From assembly GCA_041480845.1 (NCBI GenBank), contig JBGPAU010000010.1, positions 1 to 22,594 of the forward strand: a stretch of DNA of 22,594 bases, in the 5' to 3' direction. Below the pieces are notes generated by a model. It saw nothing but the letters and a program-made list of their open reading frames with translations, did not search any database and was not told the origin of the DNA. This document shows positions 12,714 to 20,654 of the stretch, piece by piece. This stretch comes from LCIL01 sp041480845. GTDB lineage: Bacteria; Patescibacteriota; Microgenomatia; UBA8517. How positions within the stretch are numbered: position 1 is the first letter of the stretch; each line of letters starts with the position of its first letter. The translations under genes and the position numbers were made by a program.

Positions 12714-13751
12714 ATGCCAAAAATTGTATTTGTTATAACGCTTGTTATATTGATTGTGTCCTGCTCCCCAACACCCATAAGTACCACTGCTACGGCTGAA
12801 GCACAATCAACACCAACTCTTCCCATACCGACAACTGTTCCTACAATTACACTTGTTCCAACCGCCACCGCCCCGCCGACGCCTACATTTACGCCAAGTC
12901 CTGTGCCAACCGAGCGGGAAATTACGCTGATGCGGCACGAGGAAGAACGGGTGCAATATCTTGCTGAACAGGGTTCGGCAATCCAAATTCCGGTTCTGGA
13001 ATATCATGGCGACAATTACTATTTCGAATACAGTAACGGCGCTGTGGTCGAACTAAATCCTGCCGGATTTGAATCCCAGATGAAATGGTTCCATGAAAAC
13101 CGTGTTCATGCTGTTACCGTACCGGAACTGAACGATTGGATGCAGGGGAAAATTGAACTTCCGGCAAGGTCGGTTGTTTTGACTTTTGATATCGGAAACG
13201 GAAGCATTAGTGCCATTAATAGGATTATCCCAGTATTTGCCAATTACCAGATGTTCGGGATATTCACTATTTTTGTTGACGGCATGAGTGCCGAAGAATC
13301 ATCCAAATGCGTCAATGATATTTGTTGGCAAACATATCGCGACGCCTACCTTTCGGGTTATGTGGATATCGGAAGCCACACCGTGCACCATTTGGATTTC
13401 GCAACACTTTCCCAAGAAGAAGGTCTGGCCGAGTTGATTACTTCAAAAAATATTATTGAAGAAAACATCGGTAACGGTTGCGTTGTCACCACTCTAACTT
13501 GGCCTTTCGAATCGGTTCCCGAATGGGGACCCAATATTTCTTCCATCGGTTTTCTAACCGCATTCGGAGGAAATACCTACCCGATATTGGAAAACACCAT
13601 ATGGAGAGATAAACCGGAGGATTATTACAAACTTCCCAGAATCCTTCCACCGGGCTCGCATGGAATTTCCGGAAGACCGAACAATAAAACTCTGCTGCAA
13701 ATTATGCAGATGTATACATTGGCTAATTCCAATTCGGGCGGCTGGAAATAG
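12714..13751 (+). CDS. Divergent polysaccharide deacetylase (CE4/NodB-like) lipoprotein
   Basis: 345 residues. Signal with lipobox IVSC, lipidated Cys17, then a Pro/Thr-rich spacer (~18-66). The rest is a CE4-type domain: IPVLEYHG (92-99), VVLTFDIGNGS (154-164), IGSHTVHH (219-226) and a LTWPFES segment (261-267) in place of the family's YPYG. CE4 enzymes remove N-acetyl groups from cell-wall or capsule sugars with a metal held by Asp-His-His. Here the His pair (222, 226) and the first Asp (159) are kept, but the second Asp of TFDD, a metal ligand, is Ile160, so activity is uncertain. The gene has its own promoter, structured leader, strong Shine-Dalgarno and terminator, and stands opposite to all neighbours between ybaB and recR. 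Confidence 0.88.
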   Translation: MPKIVFVITLVILIVSCSPTPISTTATAEAQSTPTLPIPTTVPTITLVPTATAPPTPTFTPSPVPTEREITLMRHEEERVQYLAEQGSAIQIPVLEYHGDNYYFEYSNGAVVELNPAGFESQMKWFHENRVHAVTVPELNDWMQGKIELPARSVVLTFDIGNGSISAINRIIPVFANYQMFGIFTIFVDGMSAEESSKCVNDICWQTYRDAYLSGYVDIGSHTVHHLDFATLSQEEGLAELITSKNIIEENIGNGCVVTTLTWPFESVPEWGPNISSIGFLTAFGGNTYPILENTIWRDKPEDYYKLPRILPPGSHGISGRPNNKTLLQIMQMYTLANSNSGGWK

Positions 13752-13773
13752 CTGAAGTTTTTTTTGCTACAAG

Positions 13774-13810
13774 GGGCTACTTTTTGTTTTTGAAAAGTAG
13801 CCCTTTTTTT
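13774..13810 (+). terminator. Intrinsic terminator of the deacetylase gene
   Basis: Perfect 11-bp stem (13774-13784 with 13793-13803, GGGCTACTTTT and its complement), 8-nt loop, then seven T (13804-13810). The T-run touches the stop codon of the convergent ybaB. There is no T-run on the other strand, so it serves the plus-strand gene only. Confidence 0.93.
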
Positions 13811-14096
13811 ATTTTCCCAAACCTCCAAGAAGACCACTAAGTCCGCCTCCCATTTCCATCATCTTTTTGGCAGATTCTTTTTGAACATCTTTCATCAGAT
13901 CGTTTATAAGATCCGTCAGATCTTTCATATCTTCTTCTCCCTTTTTGATATAACGGATTTTTTGATCCCCCGTAACCGAAACAGAATAACCGTGTTTCTC
14001 CGCGGTCTTAATGATTTTTTCAAGTTCCTTTTGGAGCTGCACCGCCTTCTGGCGCATCTTAGCGAGTTCCCCAAGTTGTTTAAATTTGTCAAACAT
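13809..14096 (-). CDS. YbaB/EbfC nucleoid-associated protein
   Basis: 95 residues, slightly shorter than the usual ~100-110. Starts MFDKFKQLGELAKMRQKAVQ, then a long helix (QKELEKIIKTAEKHG), a beta strand core (YSVSVTGDQKIRYIKKG) and a C-terminal helix with a Met/Gly/Leu-rich tail (GGGLSGLLGGLGK). YbaB proteins are dimers that bind DNA. The ATG comes 1 nt after the dnaX stop, the standard dnaX-ybaB order. Last gene of the long rpsB-to-ybaB operon. Confidence 0.92.
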   Translation of the reverse strand: MFDKFKQLGELAKMRQKAVQLQKELEKIIKTAEKHGYSVSVTGDQKIRYIKKGEEDMKDLTDLINDLMKDVQKESAKKMMEMGGGLSGLLGGLGK

Positions 14097-14097
14097 A

Positions 14098-15669
14098 TTA
14101 ATTTCCGAAAATTTCCTCGGCGGCTTTTATTATATCTTTATCTTTCCCTTCCGTCAAAACCGCCTCCACCTTTACCTCCTCGATAATTTTCCTTGGCGGG
14201 GGTTCAACTAATGTACAGACGACCTTCGTCGGTGCAAGCAAAACTTTTGCTACAATATCTTCCAATATTTTCCTATGACGGGTATCCTCAAGTCTTTCCT
14301 TATGAAATTTATAATAAACTCCCAGTGTAAGGGTTTTCCCGTCATAGGTCATGGGTCTTGCCGCTCGTAAAAGTGCTTCGATTGATGCATTTATCGGCTT
14401 AACAAGTGCCAGTATATTTTTCCAGACATCATCGCCTACGCCTTCTCCACCCGCTTCAGAAGCGGCCGCGTGTTCGCGAACGCCAACACCCACCACACCT
14501 CCTGAGTCACTTGATAGTCCACGAGTGCCGGAAATTTTTGTTTGAGCCAGATCGCGATCGACGGGAGTCGCCGAGCGGGAGTCGTCGCGATCGGTTCCGG
14601 CTTTACCGGAAGGCGAGTTAATTTCCAAACGAGTAGACTGCAAGTGACCACTATCCCCGCACCACTTAATAGCCGCAATTTCGAGTGGCAGCTCTTCAAT
14701 TAATGAGTCGGCAGAATCTTTCGAAGCTGCATCCATTAGTTCAATCAGATTAATTAAGTTGGTTGTATCCATTTCTGCTATTTCGTCAGTTCCGATTCCG
14801 ACCTTTGCTAAAAGGGATCTTCGTAATTTTCTAAGAAGAGCCTCCAGAAAATTTTCAACCGCAACCCCTTTCGCGTCGAATTTACCAATTTCCTCGATTA
14901 GACTTTTTGCGTCTTTTTTAATCAAAAAGGCCACAAAAGTGTCTAAATTAAACGCTTTCTTCTTGTGGAGAAACTCCTCTAAAAATTCTTTTGAAAGTTG
15001 CCTCTCTTCGGCAACCAACTGTTCCAAAATTTTTATTCCGTCGCGGAAAGATCCGTCTGAAGCCTCTGCGATAACCGAAAGAGTTTCTTCATCAACTTTT
15101 ATTTTCTCCCCAAGGATTGCCCTTTTGAGAGACTGCACAATTTCATCAGGTTTTGCCTTTCTGAAAGGAATATGTGTGGTGCGGGATTTAATTGTGTCAA
15201 TCAGTTTTTCCGGATTGGTCGTCGCCAAAATAAAAATTACATGTTCGGGGGGCTCTTCCAGTGTTTTAAGAAGGGCATTACTCGCTTCCGTAGTTAGCAT
15301 GTGTGCCTCATCAATAATGTAAATTTTTTTCGCAGCAGCAACCGGGGCAAGTTTTACCGCGTCCCTTAAAATCCTGACATCATCAATTCCCCTATGAGAC
15401 GCAGCATCCATTTCGATTACATCCAGATTATTTCCTCTATCGATTGATAAGCACTGCTCACATTTTCCACAAGGAGGATTTCTTGATTCACAGTTGACTA
15501 TTTTTGCCAAAATTCTTGCCGCTGAAGTTTTACCGGTTCCTTTTGGCCCGGCAAAAAGAAATGCGTGCGGAATTGATTTTCCCGACAGTATTTTTTTAAG
15601 TGATTCGCCAACATCCTTAAGATCCAGTTCGTCCAAATTTTTCGGCCGGTATTTAAGATATAGCGTCAT
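14098..15669 (-). CDS. dnaX: DNA polymerase III subunit gamma/tau
   Basis: 523 residues. Clamp-loader ATPase: Walker A GPKGTGKT (41-48), four-Cys zinc module (Cys60, Cys67, Cys70, Cys73), Walker B IIDEAH (118-123), sensor-1 region ILATTNPEK and the arginine-finger region KSRTTHIPFRK. Domain III follows to ~335, then a low-complexity linker (~340-415), then a C-terminal tau-like domain (VWKNILALVKPINASIEALL onward). The linker holds a GC-rich DNA repeat (14551-14594). Its start overlaps the ybeY stop by 4 nt (ATGA). I see no convincing programmed frameshift site: the only A7 run is near codon 25. Confidence 0.97.
   Translation of the reverse strand: MTLYLKYRPKNLDELDLKDVGESLKKILSGKSIPHAFLFAGPKGTGKTSAARILAKIVNCESRNPPCGKCEQCLSIDRGNNLDVIEMDAASHRGIDDVRILRDAVKLAPVAAAKKIYIIDEAHMLTTEASNALLKTLEEPPEHVIFILATTNPEKLIDTIKSRTTHIPFRKAKPDEIVQSLKRAILGEKIKVDEETLSVIAEASDGSFRDGIKILEQLVAEERQLSKEFLEEFLHKKKAFNLDTFVAFLIKKDAKSLIEEIGKFDAKGVAVENFLEALLRKLRRSLLAKVGIGTDEIAEMDTTNLINLIELMDAASKDSADSLIEELPLEIAAIKWCGDSGHLQSTRLEINSPSGKAGTDRDDSRSATPVDRDLAQTKISGTRGLSSDSGGVVGVGVREHAAASEAGGEGVGDDVWKNILALVKPINASIEALLRAARPMTYDGKTLTLGVYYKFHKERLEDTRHRKILEDIVAKVLLAPTKVVCTLVEPPPRKIIEEVKVEAVLTEGKDKDIIKAAEEIFGN
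14551..14594. repeat. GC-rich repeat patch in the dnaX linker
   Basis: GGGAGTCG occurs at 14563-14570 and 14577-14584 (14-nt period), flanked by GATCGCGATC-type palindromes on both sides. Much more GC-rich than the surrounding dnaX. It encodes TDRDDSRSATPVDRD in the disordered linker. Nearby are the palindromes GCGGCCGC and GTTCGCGAAC (14462-14482 region). Confidence 0.65.
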
Positions 15670-16055
15670 TCTTCGTGATGTATCCCAAGTAGGTGTGTTG
15701 CTCCGTGTTCAATAAGCTCATAAACTCTTTCATCGATCAAAACATTTTCTTCTCCCGCTTCTTTTACCGCCTGCGGGTAACAAACAACAATTTCGCCCAG
15801 ATGGATTTTGCCATCGGGAGGGTAGACAAATCCACCCTTTACCTCGCCGGGTACAAAAGATAGCACATTGTGAAGCCTTTTGTCTTTAAGGTATTTTCCC
15901 CCAATCTCCATCATCTTTTTTTCTCCTATTATCGCCACGGTTACTTCGGCGTCAGAAACAATGCCATTTTTAGCCAAAAATTCGGCTAATTTCTTTTTAA
16001 TAACCGAAACTCTGACCGGATAACTCGACTGTTTAGTTACGGAGACCTTGATCAT
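15666..16055 (-). CDS. ybeY: Endoribonuclease YbeY (16S rRNA maturation)
   Basis: 129 residues, slightly short for the family (~150). The zinc-binding motif H-x3-H-x5-H is present in HGATHLLGIHHEE near the C-terminus, where canonical YbeY has HGxLHLLGYDH. The upstream core strand LHNVLSFVPGE corresponds to the conserved TDVLSFP region. YbeY takes part in 3' processing of 16S rRNA and ribosome quality control. It overlaps dnaX by 4 nt and follows yqeY after 20 nt. Confidence 0.93.
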   Translation of the reverse strand: MIKVSVTKQSSYPVRVSVIKKKLAEFLAKNGIVSDAEVTVAIIGEKKMMEIGGKYLKDKRLHNVLSFVPGEVKGGFVYPPDGKIHLGEIVVCYPQAVKEAGEENVLIDERVYELIEHGATHLLGIHHEE

Positions 16056-16075
16056 TAGATGTGAACACTCATTAC

Positions 16076-16513
16076 TTAAGAAAGTTTTCCCTTTACAATT
16101 TCTGCGATTTTCCCCCCGTCGGCATTGGGCGCTTTTCCTTTAACAAACCCTATCACTTTACCCATGTCACTCAACCCTGCGGGTTTGACTTCCGCAAATG
16201 CTTCATCAATTACCTTTATTAATTCTTCATTCCCCATTTCCGGCGGCAAATATTCCTGCAAGATTGTTAGTTCCTCTCCTTCCTTTGCGGCGCGGTCTTC
16301 CGCCCCTGCCTTTTTGTACATTTCGATTGCCTCTTTCCTTTTTTTTGCCTCGCGTCTTATTACAACCAGTTCCTCCTCGTCGGTTAGATCATGCTGTTTG
16401 TCAATTTTTTCATAATTAAAAGCAGAGAGAAGAAGTCTCAGGGTCGAAGTTCTGATTTCATCGTGAGCCTTCATTGACTCCCCGATTTTTTTCTGTAAAG
16501 TTTGAGCAATCAT
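16076..16513 (-). CDS. GatB/YqeY-domain protein
   Basis: 145 residues, usual length for the stand-alone YqeY family. Helical bundle with the family marks STLRLLLSAFNYEKID near the start, VVIRREAKKRKEAIEMYKKA in the middle, and a C-terminal tRNA-binding-like part (MGKVIGFVKGKAPNADGGKI) related to the tail of GatB. Its role is not settled; it is thought to touch tRNA-dependent amidation. The start overlaps the HIT-protein stop by 4 nt (ATGA). Confidence 0.93.
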   Translation of the reverse strand: MIAQTLQKKIGESMKAHDEIRTSTLRLLLSAFNYEKIDKQHDLTDEEELVVIRREAKKRKEAIEMYKKAGAEDRAAKEGEELTILQEYLPPEMGNEELIKVIDEAFAEVKPAGLSDMGKVIGFVKGKAPNADGGKIAEIVKGKLS

Positions 16514-16830
16514 ATTTTTCGATCACTTGTAATCTCGCCCAACAAATGCATATGCATATGATGCACCGCGGCAGCATCACCCGCATTTGTTGTCATTCTA
16601 AAGTTAGTTATACCTTTTTCTTTAACAAGTTCCAGCCCCAATTTTTTAATGTCCGTCCAAACCGAATCTTCCAAATCATTCACATCTATGGTGTGGTTTT
16701 TAGGAATAATTAATATGTGTATATCGGCCTGGGGATGAATGTCCTTTATCGCGATTAAATTTTTAGTTTCTTTTATTGTTTCTGATGGAATTTCCTTTTT
16801 GATAATTTTGCAAAACACACAATCTTCCAT
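16510..16830 (-). CDS. HIT-family nucleotide hydrolase/transferase
   Basis: 106 residues, typical HINT-type length. Zinc-site cysteines Cys4 and Cys7 (MEDCVFCKII) and the histidine triad HMHMHLLG (His91, His93, His95), with PQADIHILIIPKNH in the core. These enzymes cleave nucleoside phosphoramidates and related dinucleotides. The middle His of the triad is the nucleophile in the family. It lies directly after proS with no gap and overlaps yqeY by 4 nt. Confidence 0.95.
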   Translation of the reverse strand: MEDCVFCKIIKKEIPSETIKETKNLIAIKDIHPQADIHILIIPKNHTIDVNDLEDSVWTDIKKLGLELVKEKGITNFRMTTNAGDAAAVHHMHMHLLGEITSDRKI

Positions 16831-18072
16831 TTATTTTTTAAGCCGCTCTACTATCTCATCGAAACTCAGAAGTTCGATTTTTTCCGAAGTCCTTTCCTTC
16901 AACTCAATTTTACTCCCCGTTTTTTCCGATACGACCAACCGAACGGGGATTCCAATTAGGTCCGCATCCGCAAACTTTTCCCCGGGTCCCACATCCCTGT
17001 CGTCCCACAAAACATCAATTCCCTTCTCAATAAGAGCTTCGTAAATTTTCTTTACATTTTTTGCGCCGGGCAGTTCAACTAAATGAACATCAAAGGGTGC
17101 AACAGATTTCGGCCAGATAATCCCTTTTTCATCGTGACCCACTTCGACCAATGCTCCCATAACCCTAGTAGGCCCTATTCCGTAACTTGCAAACCAAACC
17201 GGTTTCTTCAACCCTTTGTCGTCTGTATAGTAGACCCTCATTCTTTCTGCAAACCATGTGCCGAGAGGAAAGATATTCCCAACCTCTATCGACTTAGCTT
17301 CTTTAATTGGACTCCCGCAATTTGGACATTTGTCTCCACTTTTACCGGAAGCATCACCTCCGGTGCCAAAAATCTCTTTGTTTTCTCCCCAGTCGCATCT
17401 GTTACAGTAAAAAATTGTATCTTCGCCACCGTCCGCTAAAACTTGAAATTCGTGAGTATGTTTGTCTGTAAATACACCGCCGGAAGCCTCAGTTATGCGA
17501 AAATCGAAACCAATTCTTTTAAAAATTTTGGAGTATGCGTCCTTTACCTTTTCATAATAATCCGTCATATCCTCTTCACTTACATGAGCGGAATAAAGAT
17601 CCTTCATCAAAAATTCCCTACCTCTTAAGATCCCACTTTTAGCACGGACTTCTTTTCGAAATTTGGTGGAAAAATGATAAACCGCCACAGGTAGATCTTG
17701 ATAACTGTTTATATTTTTCCTAAGCAAGTCCATGACAACCTCCTCGTGTGTAAAGGCAAGGCCAAACCACTTATCCCATGCTTCAAATTGATACATGATC
17801 TCTTTGGCTTTATCCCATCTTCCCGTTTCCTCCCAAATACTTTTTGGGTTAAGTAGTGGCATCGACATTTCTTGTCCACCCACAGCATTCATCTCCTCTC
17901 TGATAATCTGATTTATTTTGGTTACCACTCGAAAGCCTAATGGTAAAAGCGTCCAGCTGCCGGACATAAGCTGGTCGATAAACCCAGCCCGTACCAAAAG
18001 TTTATGATTGATGCTTTCGGCGTCTTTCGGAGCTTCCTTGCGGGTTTTGGGAAAAAGAACTGATTGTTTCAT
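16831..18072 (-). CDS. proS: Prolyl-tRNA synthetase, short form
   Basis: 413 residues against ~570 for the E. coli type. Class II core: motif 1 region (LGFRVVTKINQIIREEMNA), motif 2 FRKEVRAKSGILRGREFLMK and motif 3 ASYGIGPTRVMGALVEVGHD, then a C-terminal anticodon-binding domain (FDVHLVELPG onward). The ~180-residue editing insertion (INS) between motifs 2 and 3 is missing. What remains there is a four-Cys zinc-ribbon-like patch (FYCNRCDW and DKCPNCGSP) leading into SIEVGNIFPLGTWF. Loss of the Ala-tRNA-Pro editing domain also occurs in other bacterial lineages. Part of the long operon, 6 nt after rseP. Confidence 0.97.
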   Translation of the reverse strand: MKQSVLFPKTRKEAPKDAESINHKLLVRAGFIDQLMSGSWTLLPLGFRVVTKINQIIREEMNAVGGQEMSMPLLNPKSIWEETGRWDKAKEIMYQFEAWDKWFGLAFTHEEVVMDLLRKNINSYQDLPVAVYHFSTKFRKEVRAKSGILRGREFLMKDLYSAHVSEEDMTDYYEKVKDAYSKIFKRIGFDFRITEASGGVFTDKHTHEFQVLADGGEDTIFYCNRCDWGENKEIFGTGGDASGKSGDKCPNCGSPIKEAKSIEVGNIFPLGTWFAERMRVYYTDDKGLKKPVWFASYGIGPTRVMGALVEVGHDEKGIIWPKSVAPFDVHLVELPGAKNVKKIYEALIEKGIDVLWDDRDVGPGEKFADADLIGIPVRLVVSEKTGSKIELKERTSEKIELLSFDEIVERLKK

Positions 18073-18078
18073 ATGAAG

Positions 18079-19188
18079 CTATTTTACACCATTTCCGATG
18101 GAATTAATGAATCCCTGAATTCCACCAAAAGTTATTAGTCTCCGAACGTCCCCAATCGTTATAACCAAAAGGAGAATGAGTAAAATTATCATCCCGATAT
18201 TATGAATCGCTCCTTCAATTTTTGGAGAGACTCTTCGCCTCGTTACCGATTCGATTCCGATAAAAAGAAGTCTGCCCCCATCAAGAGCCGGGAAGGGCAG
18301 GATATTAAGAATTGCCAGATTTACGGAAAGTATGCCGACAAAATTAATCAGCGTTAAAATTCCGCTTTTGGCTGCTTCTGTAGTTACCGCAAAAATTCCA
18401 ACCGGGCCGGATACTCCCTGAGGGGCCTGTCCTTTCAAAAGCCCTGCAAAAAGACCCCAAAGACCCAAAACAATCGTCTGCCCCCAAAACAAGGCATCTT
18501 TAAATCCGTAATAAACTCCATAAAAAGGACGCTGCCACACGGGTGGAAAATAAATTTCCATCGTGGTTATGGTTACACCTATTGGGCCTTCACCTGCGGG
18601 CGGACTTTCCCTGGGTGTTAAATTCACTTTTATAGTTGCACCATTTCTCTGAATCTCGAAAGCGGTTTTTTTACCTTTCAGAAAGGAAGTCTTACTTATG
18701 AAATCGTCAGAAGAAGTAATTGAGTCTTTGCCGACCTTCGTCACGATATCGCCTACAACTACTCCCGCAACCTGGGCAGGAGAGCCTGCTGTTACATCAA
18801 TAACCTTAAGTTTCCCGGTGTCGCGGGGAATTCCGGAAAATGAATAAACAATTGCAAAGGTAACAATCGCGAGAATGAAGTTCATAATCACACCTGCAAC
18901 TACAATCAATGCTCTGGCTTTTTTACTTTTATTTAAAAATGCACGTTTGAGATGTGTTATTCCCCCTTCATCATTCTCCCCATGAAGACGGACAAACCCG
19001 CCGAAAGGAAGAGCGTTAATAGAATATATTGTCTCCCCAATTTTTTTACCGACTATGCGGGGCGGAATCCCAAAACCAAATTCCTCAACCTTTACACCCG
19101 CCCGCCTTGCGACAATAAAGTGCCCCAGTTCATGCACTAAAACCAGAATTGAAAGAACAATAAGAAAAATAATAATTGAAACAATCAT
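18079..19188 (-). CDS. rseP: Site-2-type intramembrane metalloprotease (RseP/RasP family)
   Basis: 369 residues. First membrane helix (~1-21) carries the zinc motif HELGH (19-23). Then come GFGIPPRIVGKKIG, the GVIMNF helix (~94-115), one PDZ domain (~125-190) and the third zinc ligand in ILPFPALDGGRLLF (LDGG, 302-305). The last helix is at ~331-346. The enzyme cuts membrane-embedded anti-sigma factors or signal-peptide remnants. Only one PDZ domain is present, as in RasP rather than E. coli RseP. Start overlaps the upstream unknown gene by 4 nt (ATGA). Confidence 0.95.
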   Translation of the reverse strand: MIVSIIIFLIVLSILVLVHELGHFIVARRAGVKVEEFGFGIPPRIVGKKIGETIYSINALPFGGFVRLHGENDEGGITHLKRAFLNKSKKARALIVVAGVIMNFILAIVTFAIVYSFSGIPRDTGKLKVIDVTAGSPAQVAGVVVGDIVTKVGKDSITSSDDFISKTSFLKGKKTAFEIQRNGATIKVNLTPRESPPAGEGPIGVTITTMEIYFPPVWQRPFYGVYYGFKDALFWGQTIVLGLWGLFAGLLKGQAPQGVSGPVGIFAVTTEAAKSGILTLINFVGILSVNLAILNILPFPALDGGRLLFIGIESVTRRRVSPKIEGAIHNIGMIILLILLLVITIGDVRRLITFGGIQGFINSIGNGVK

Positions 19189-20060
19189 ATTCGGCGTGTC
19201 TCTTTAACTTGGCCCTTGTCCAAGTTACTTTTATGCACCCAGAAGTCGTTATTCAATTTTTTGTCTCCGATTGCTACCTTGCAAAGAATCCGCTTAGCCA
19301 GGCTTATGCCAGTGTCCGGATCGATGTATTCCCCGCTTACACTAAATTTAAACCCGGCCTTTCCCGTAATGCTGTTTTTAAAATCTTCTACGCCGTCAAC
19401 CATTCCAAAAATCTTTTCAATCGGAATTGATGCGTACTTTCCCCCATCACCGGTAAGCCCAATAGAAGTAATTGCATCACCCTCCAGCCCAAGAGTAAGT
19501 TCCACTACATTTCCCGATGCCCAAATTTTTTCAAACTCACGGAATTCGTTTCTTAACCAAGGAGCAAGTTCGGAGACTTTTTCCCAGTTTATTTTTAAAT
19601 CAATTCGTTCGCCGCTCTCCCTTTCCGACTTATTCTTTTTTTCTATTTCTCTCTCCGGTTCGAACTCAAATTTGTCCCTCTCTTTAGCTATGGCCGCAGG
19701 AACCGGTCCTTTCATCCAATCCGAAAAATTATTAAATAAATAACCGCCGAAAGCTTTCTTTTCGTCTTCCTCAGTCCCCGCAAATCTATCCATGTCTTTC
19801 ATAAAAATTTTTCTAAGTTCGGCTTCATCTTTAACACCATAATATTCGTCCAAATATTCCTGATAGAGTGATTTTAAAACGGGGCTTTTTATTTCCCGCC
19901 CTTCGGAAAGGTGATTCTTAATATTGTTTTCCCACCATGCAGGTTCCAACTTTGTATCCACCCCTAAGATCCCCCATTTTTCACTAAAACTTCTGACTTT
20001 TTCCCTGCCCATCTCATGAAGTTTCTCCGACGTCAACTCTGTACTTGTATCCATAACCAT
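19185..20060 (-). CDS. Unknown two-part protein between frr and rseP
   Basis: 291 residues, family not recognised. No signal peptide or membrane segment. The N-terminal half is helical, Trp- and Glu-rich (KLEPAWWENNIKNHL, SLYQEYLDEYYG, FNNFSDWMKGPVP), followed by a charged linker (EREIEKKNKSERESG). The C-terminal half is beta-rich (VVELTLGLEGDAITSIGLTG, GFKFSVSGEYIDPDTG). It sits where most bacteria have uppS, cdsA and dxr, and is joined to rseP by an ATGA overlap. It might relate to the protease or the membrane, but that is only context. A 39-nt gap separates it from frr. Confidence 0.8.
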   Translation of the reverse strand: MVMDTSTELTSEKLHEMGREKVRSFSEKWGILGVDTKLEPAWWENNIKNHLSEGREIKSPVLKSLYQEYLDEYYGVKDEAELRKIFMKDMDRFAGTEEDEKKAFGGYLFNNFSDWMKGPVPAAIAKERDKFEFEPEREIEKKNKSERESGERIDLKINWEKVSELAPWLRNEFREFEKIWASGNVVELTLGLEGDAITSIGLTGDGGKYASIPIEKIFGMVDGVEDFKNSITGKAGFKFSVSGEYIDPDTGISLAKRILCKVAIGDKKLNNDFWVHKSNLDKGQVKETRRI

Positions 20061-20099
20061 ACACTCAGTTTAACACAATAATCTAATTTACAGGGAGCC

Positions 20100-20654
20100 C
20101 TAGATCTGAAGAAGCTCTGCCTTTTTCTTTTCCCCCATTTCTTCAATTTTGCCGACAAATTCATCGGTAATTTCCTGAAGTCTTTTTTCGCTTCCGAATT
20201 TTTCGTCTTCCGTCATTTCTTTGGCCTCGAATTTCTTCTTAATCACGTGCATTTCATCGGCACGCACTTGCCTGATTACAACTTTCCCGTTTTCAAGTTT
20301 TGTCGAAAGAAGTTTGACATATTTTTCCCTGTCTTCGGTGGTTAACGGCGGCATTGTGATTCTTATGATTTCCCCATCAATTGACGGGTTCATACCGATA
20401 TTTGCCTCCATTATTCCTTTTCTGATATCTCCGATAATTGATTTATCCCAAGGATTAATAATGATTTGTGAAGGATCGGGAGCGGTAATTGTTGCCAGTT
20501 CAACTACTTTTAATCTTTGGGTTCCGCCGTAAGCCGGGCAGATAATATTTTCAACGAGTGAAGGTGTGGCTCGCCCTGTTCTGATTCCGGCAATATCTGA
20601 AGCCACAATATCCAGCGATGACTGCATTTTGGATCTGACTACCGCTTCATCCAT
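20100..20654 (-). CDS. frr: Ribosome recycling factor
   Basis: 184 residues from ATG 20654 (a GTG at 20657 would add one residue). Splits post-termination ribosomes together with EF-G. Typical marks: MQSSLDIVASDIAGIRTGRA at the start, the NIICPAYGGTQRLKVVELAT hinge segment, the IINPWDKSIIGDIRKGIMEA stretch and the long C-terminal helix (EKFGSEKRLQEITDEFVGKI). Stop of tsf and start of frr share TGATG, so translation is coupled. pyrH, which usually lies between tsf and frr, is absent. Confidence 0.97.
   Translation of the reverse strand: MDEAVVRSKMQSSLDIVASDIAGIRTGRATPSLVENIICPAYGGTQRLKVVELATITAPDPSQIIINPWDKSIIGDIRKGIMEANIGMNPSIDGEIIRITMPPLTTEDREKYVKLLSTKLENGKVVIRQVRADEMHVIKKKFEAKEMTEDEKFGSEKRLQEITDEFVGKIEEMGEKKKAELLQI

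Noticed and set aside
14351..14621. Plus-strand frames opposite the dnaX linker
   Set aside because: Open only because of the GC-rich low-complexity linker; no start signals and no recognisable product.
15591..15597. Programmed frameshift site (A7) in dnaX
   Set aside because: It falls near codon 25, before Walker A, so a shift there would not make a gamma-like product.
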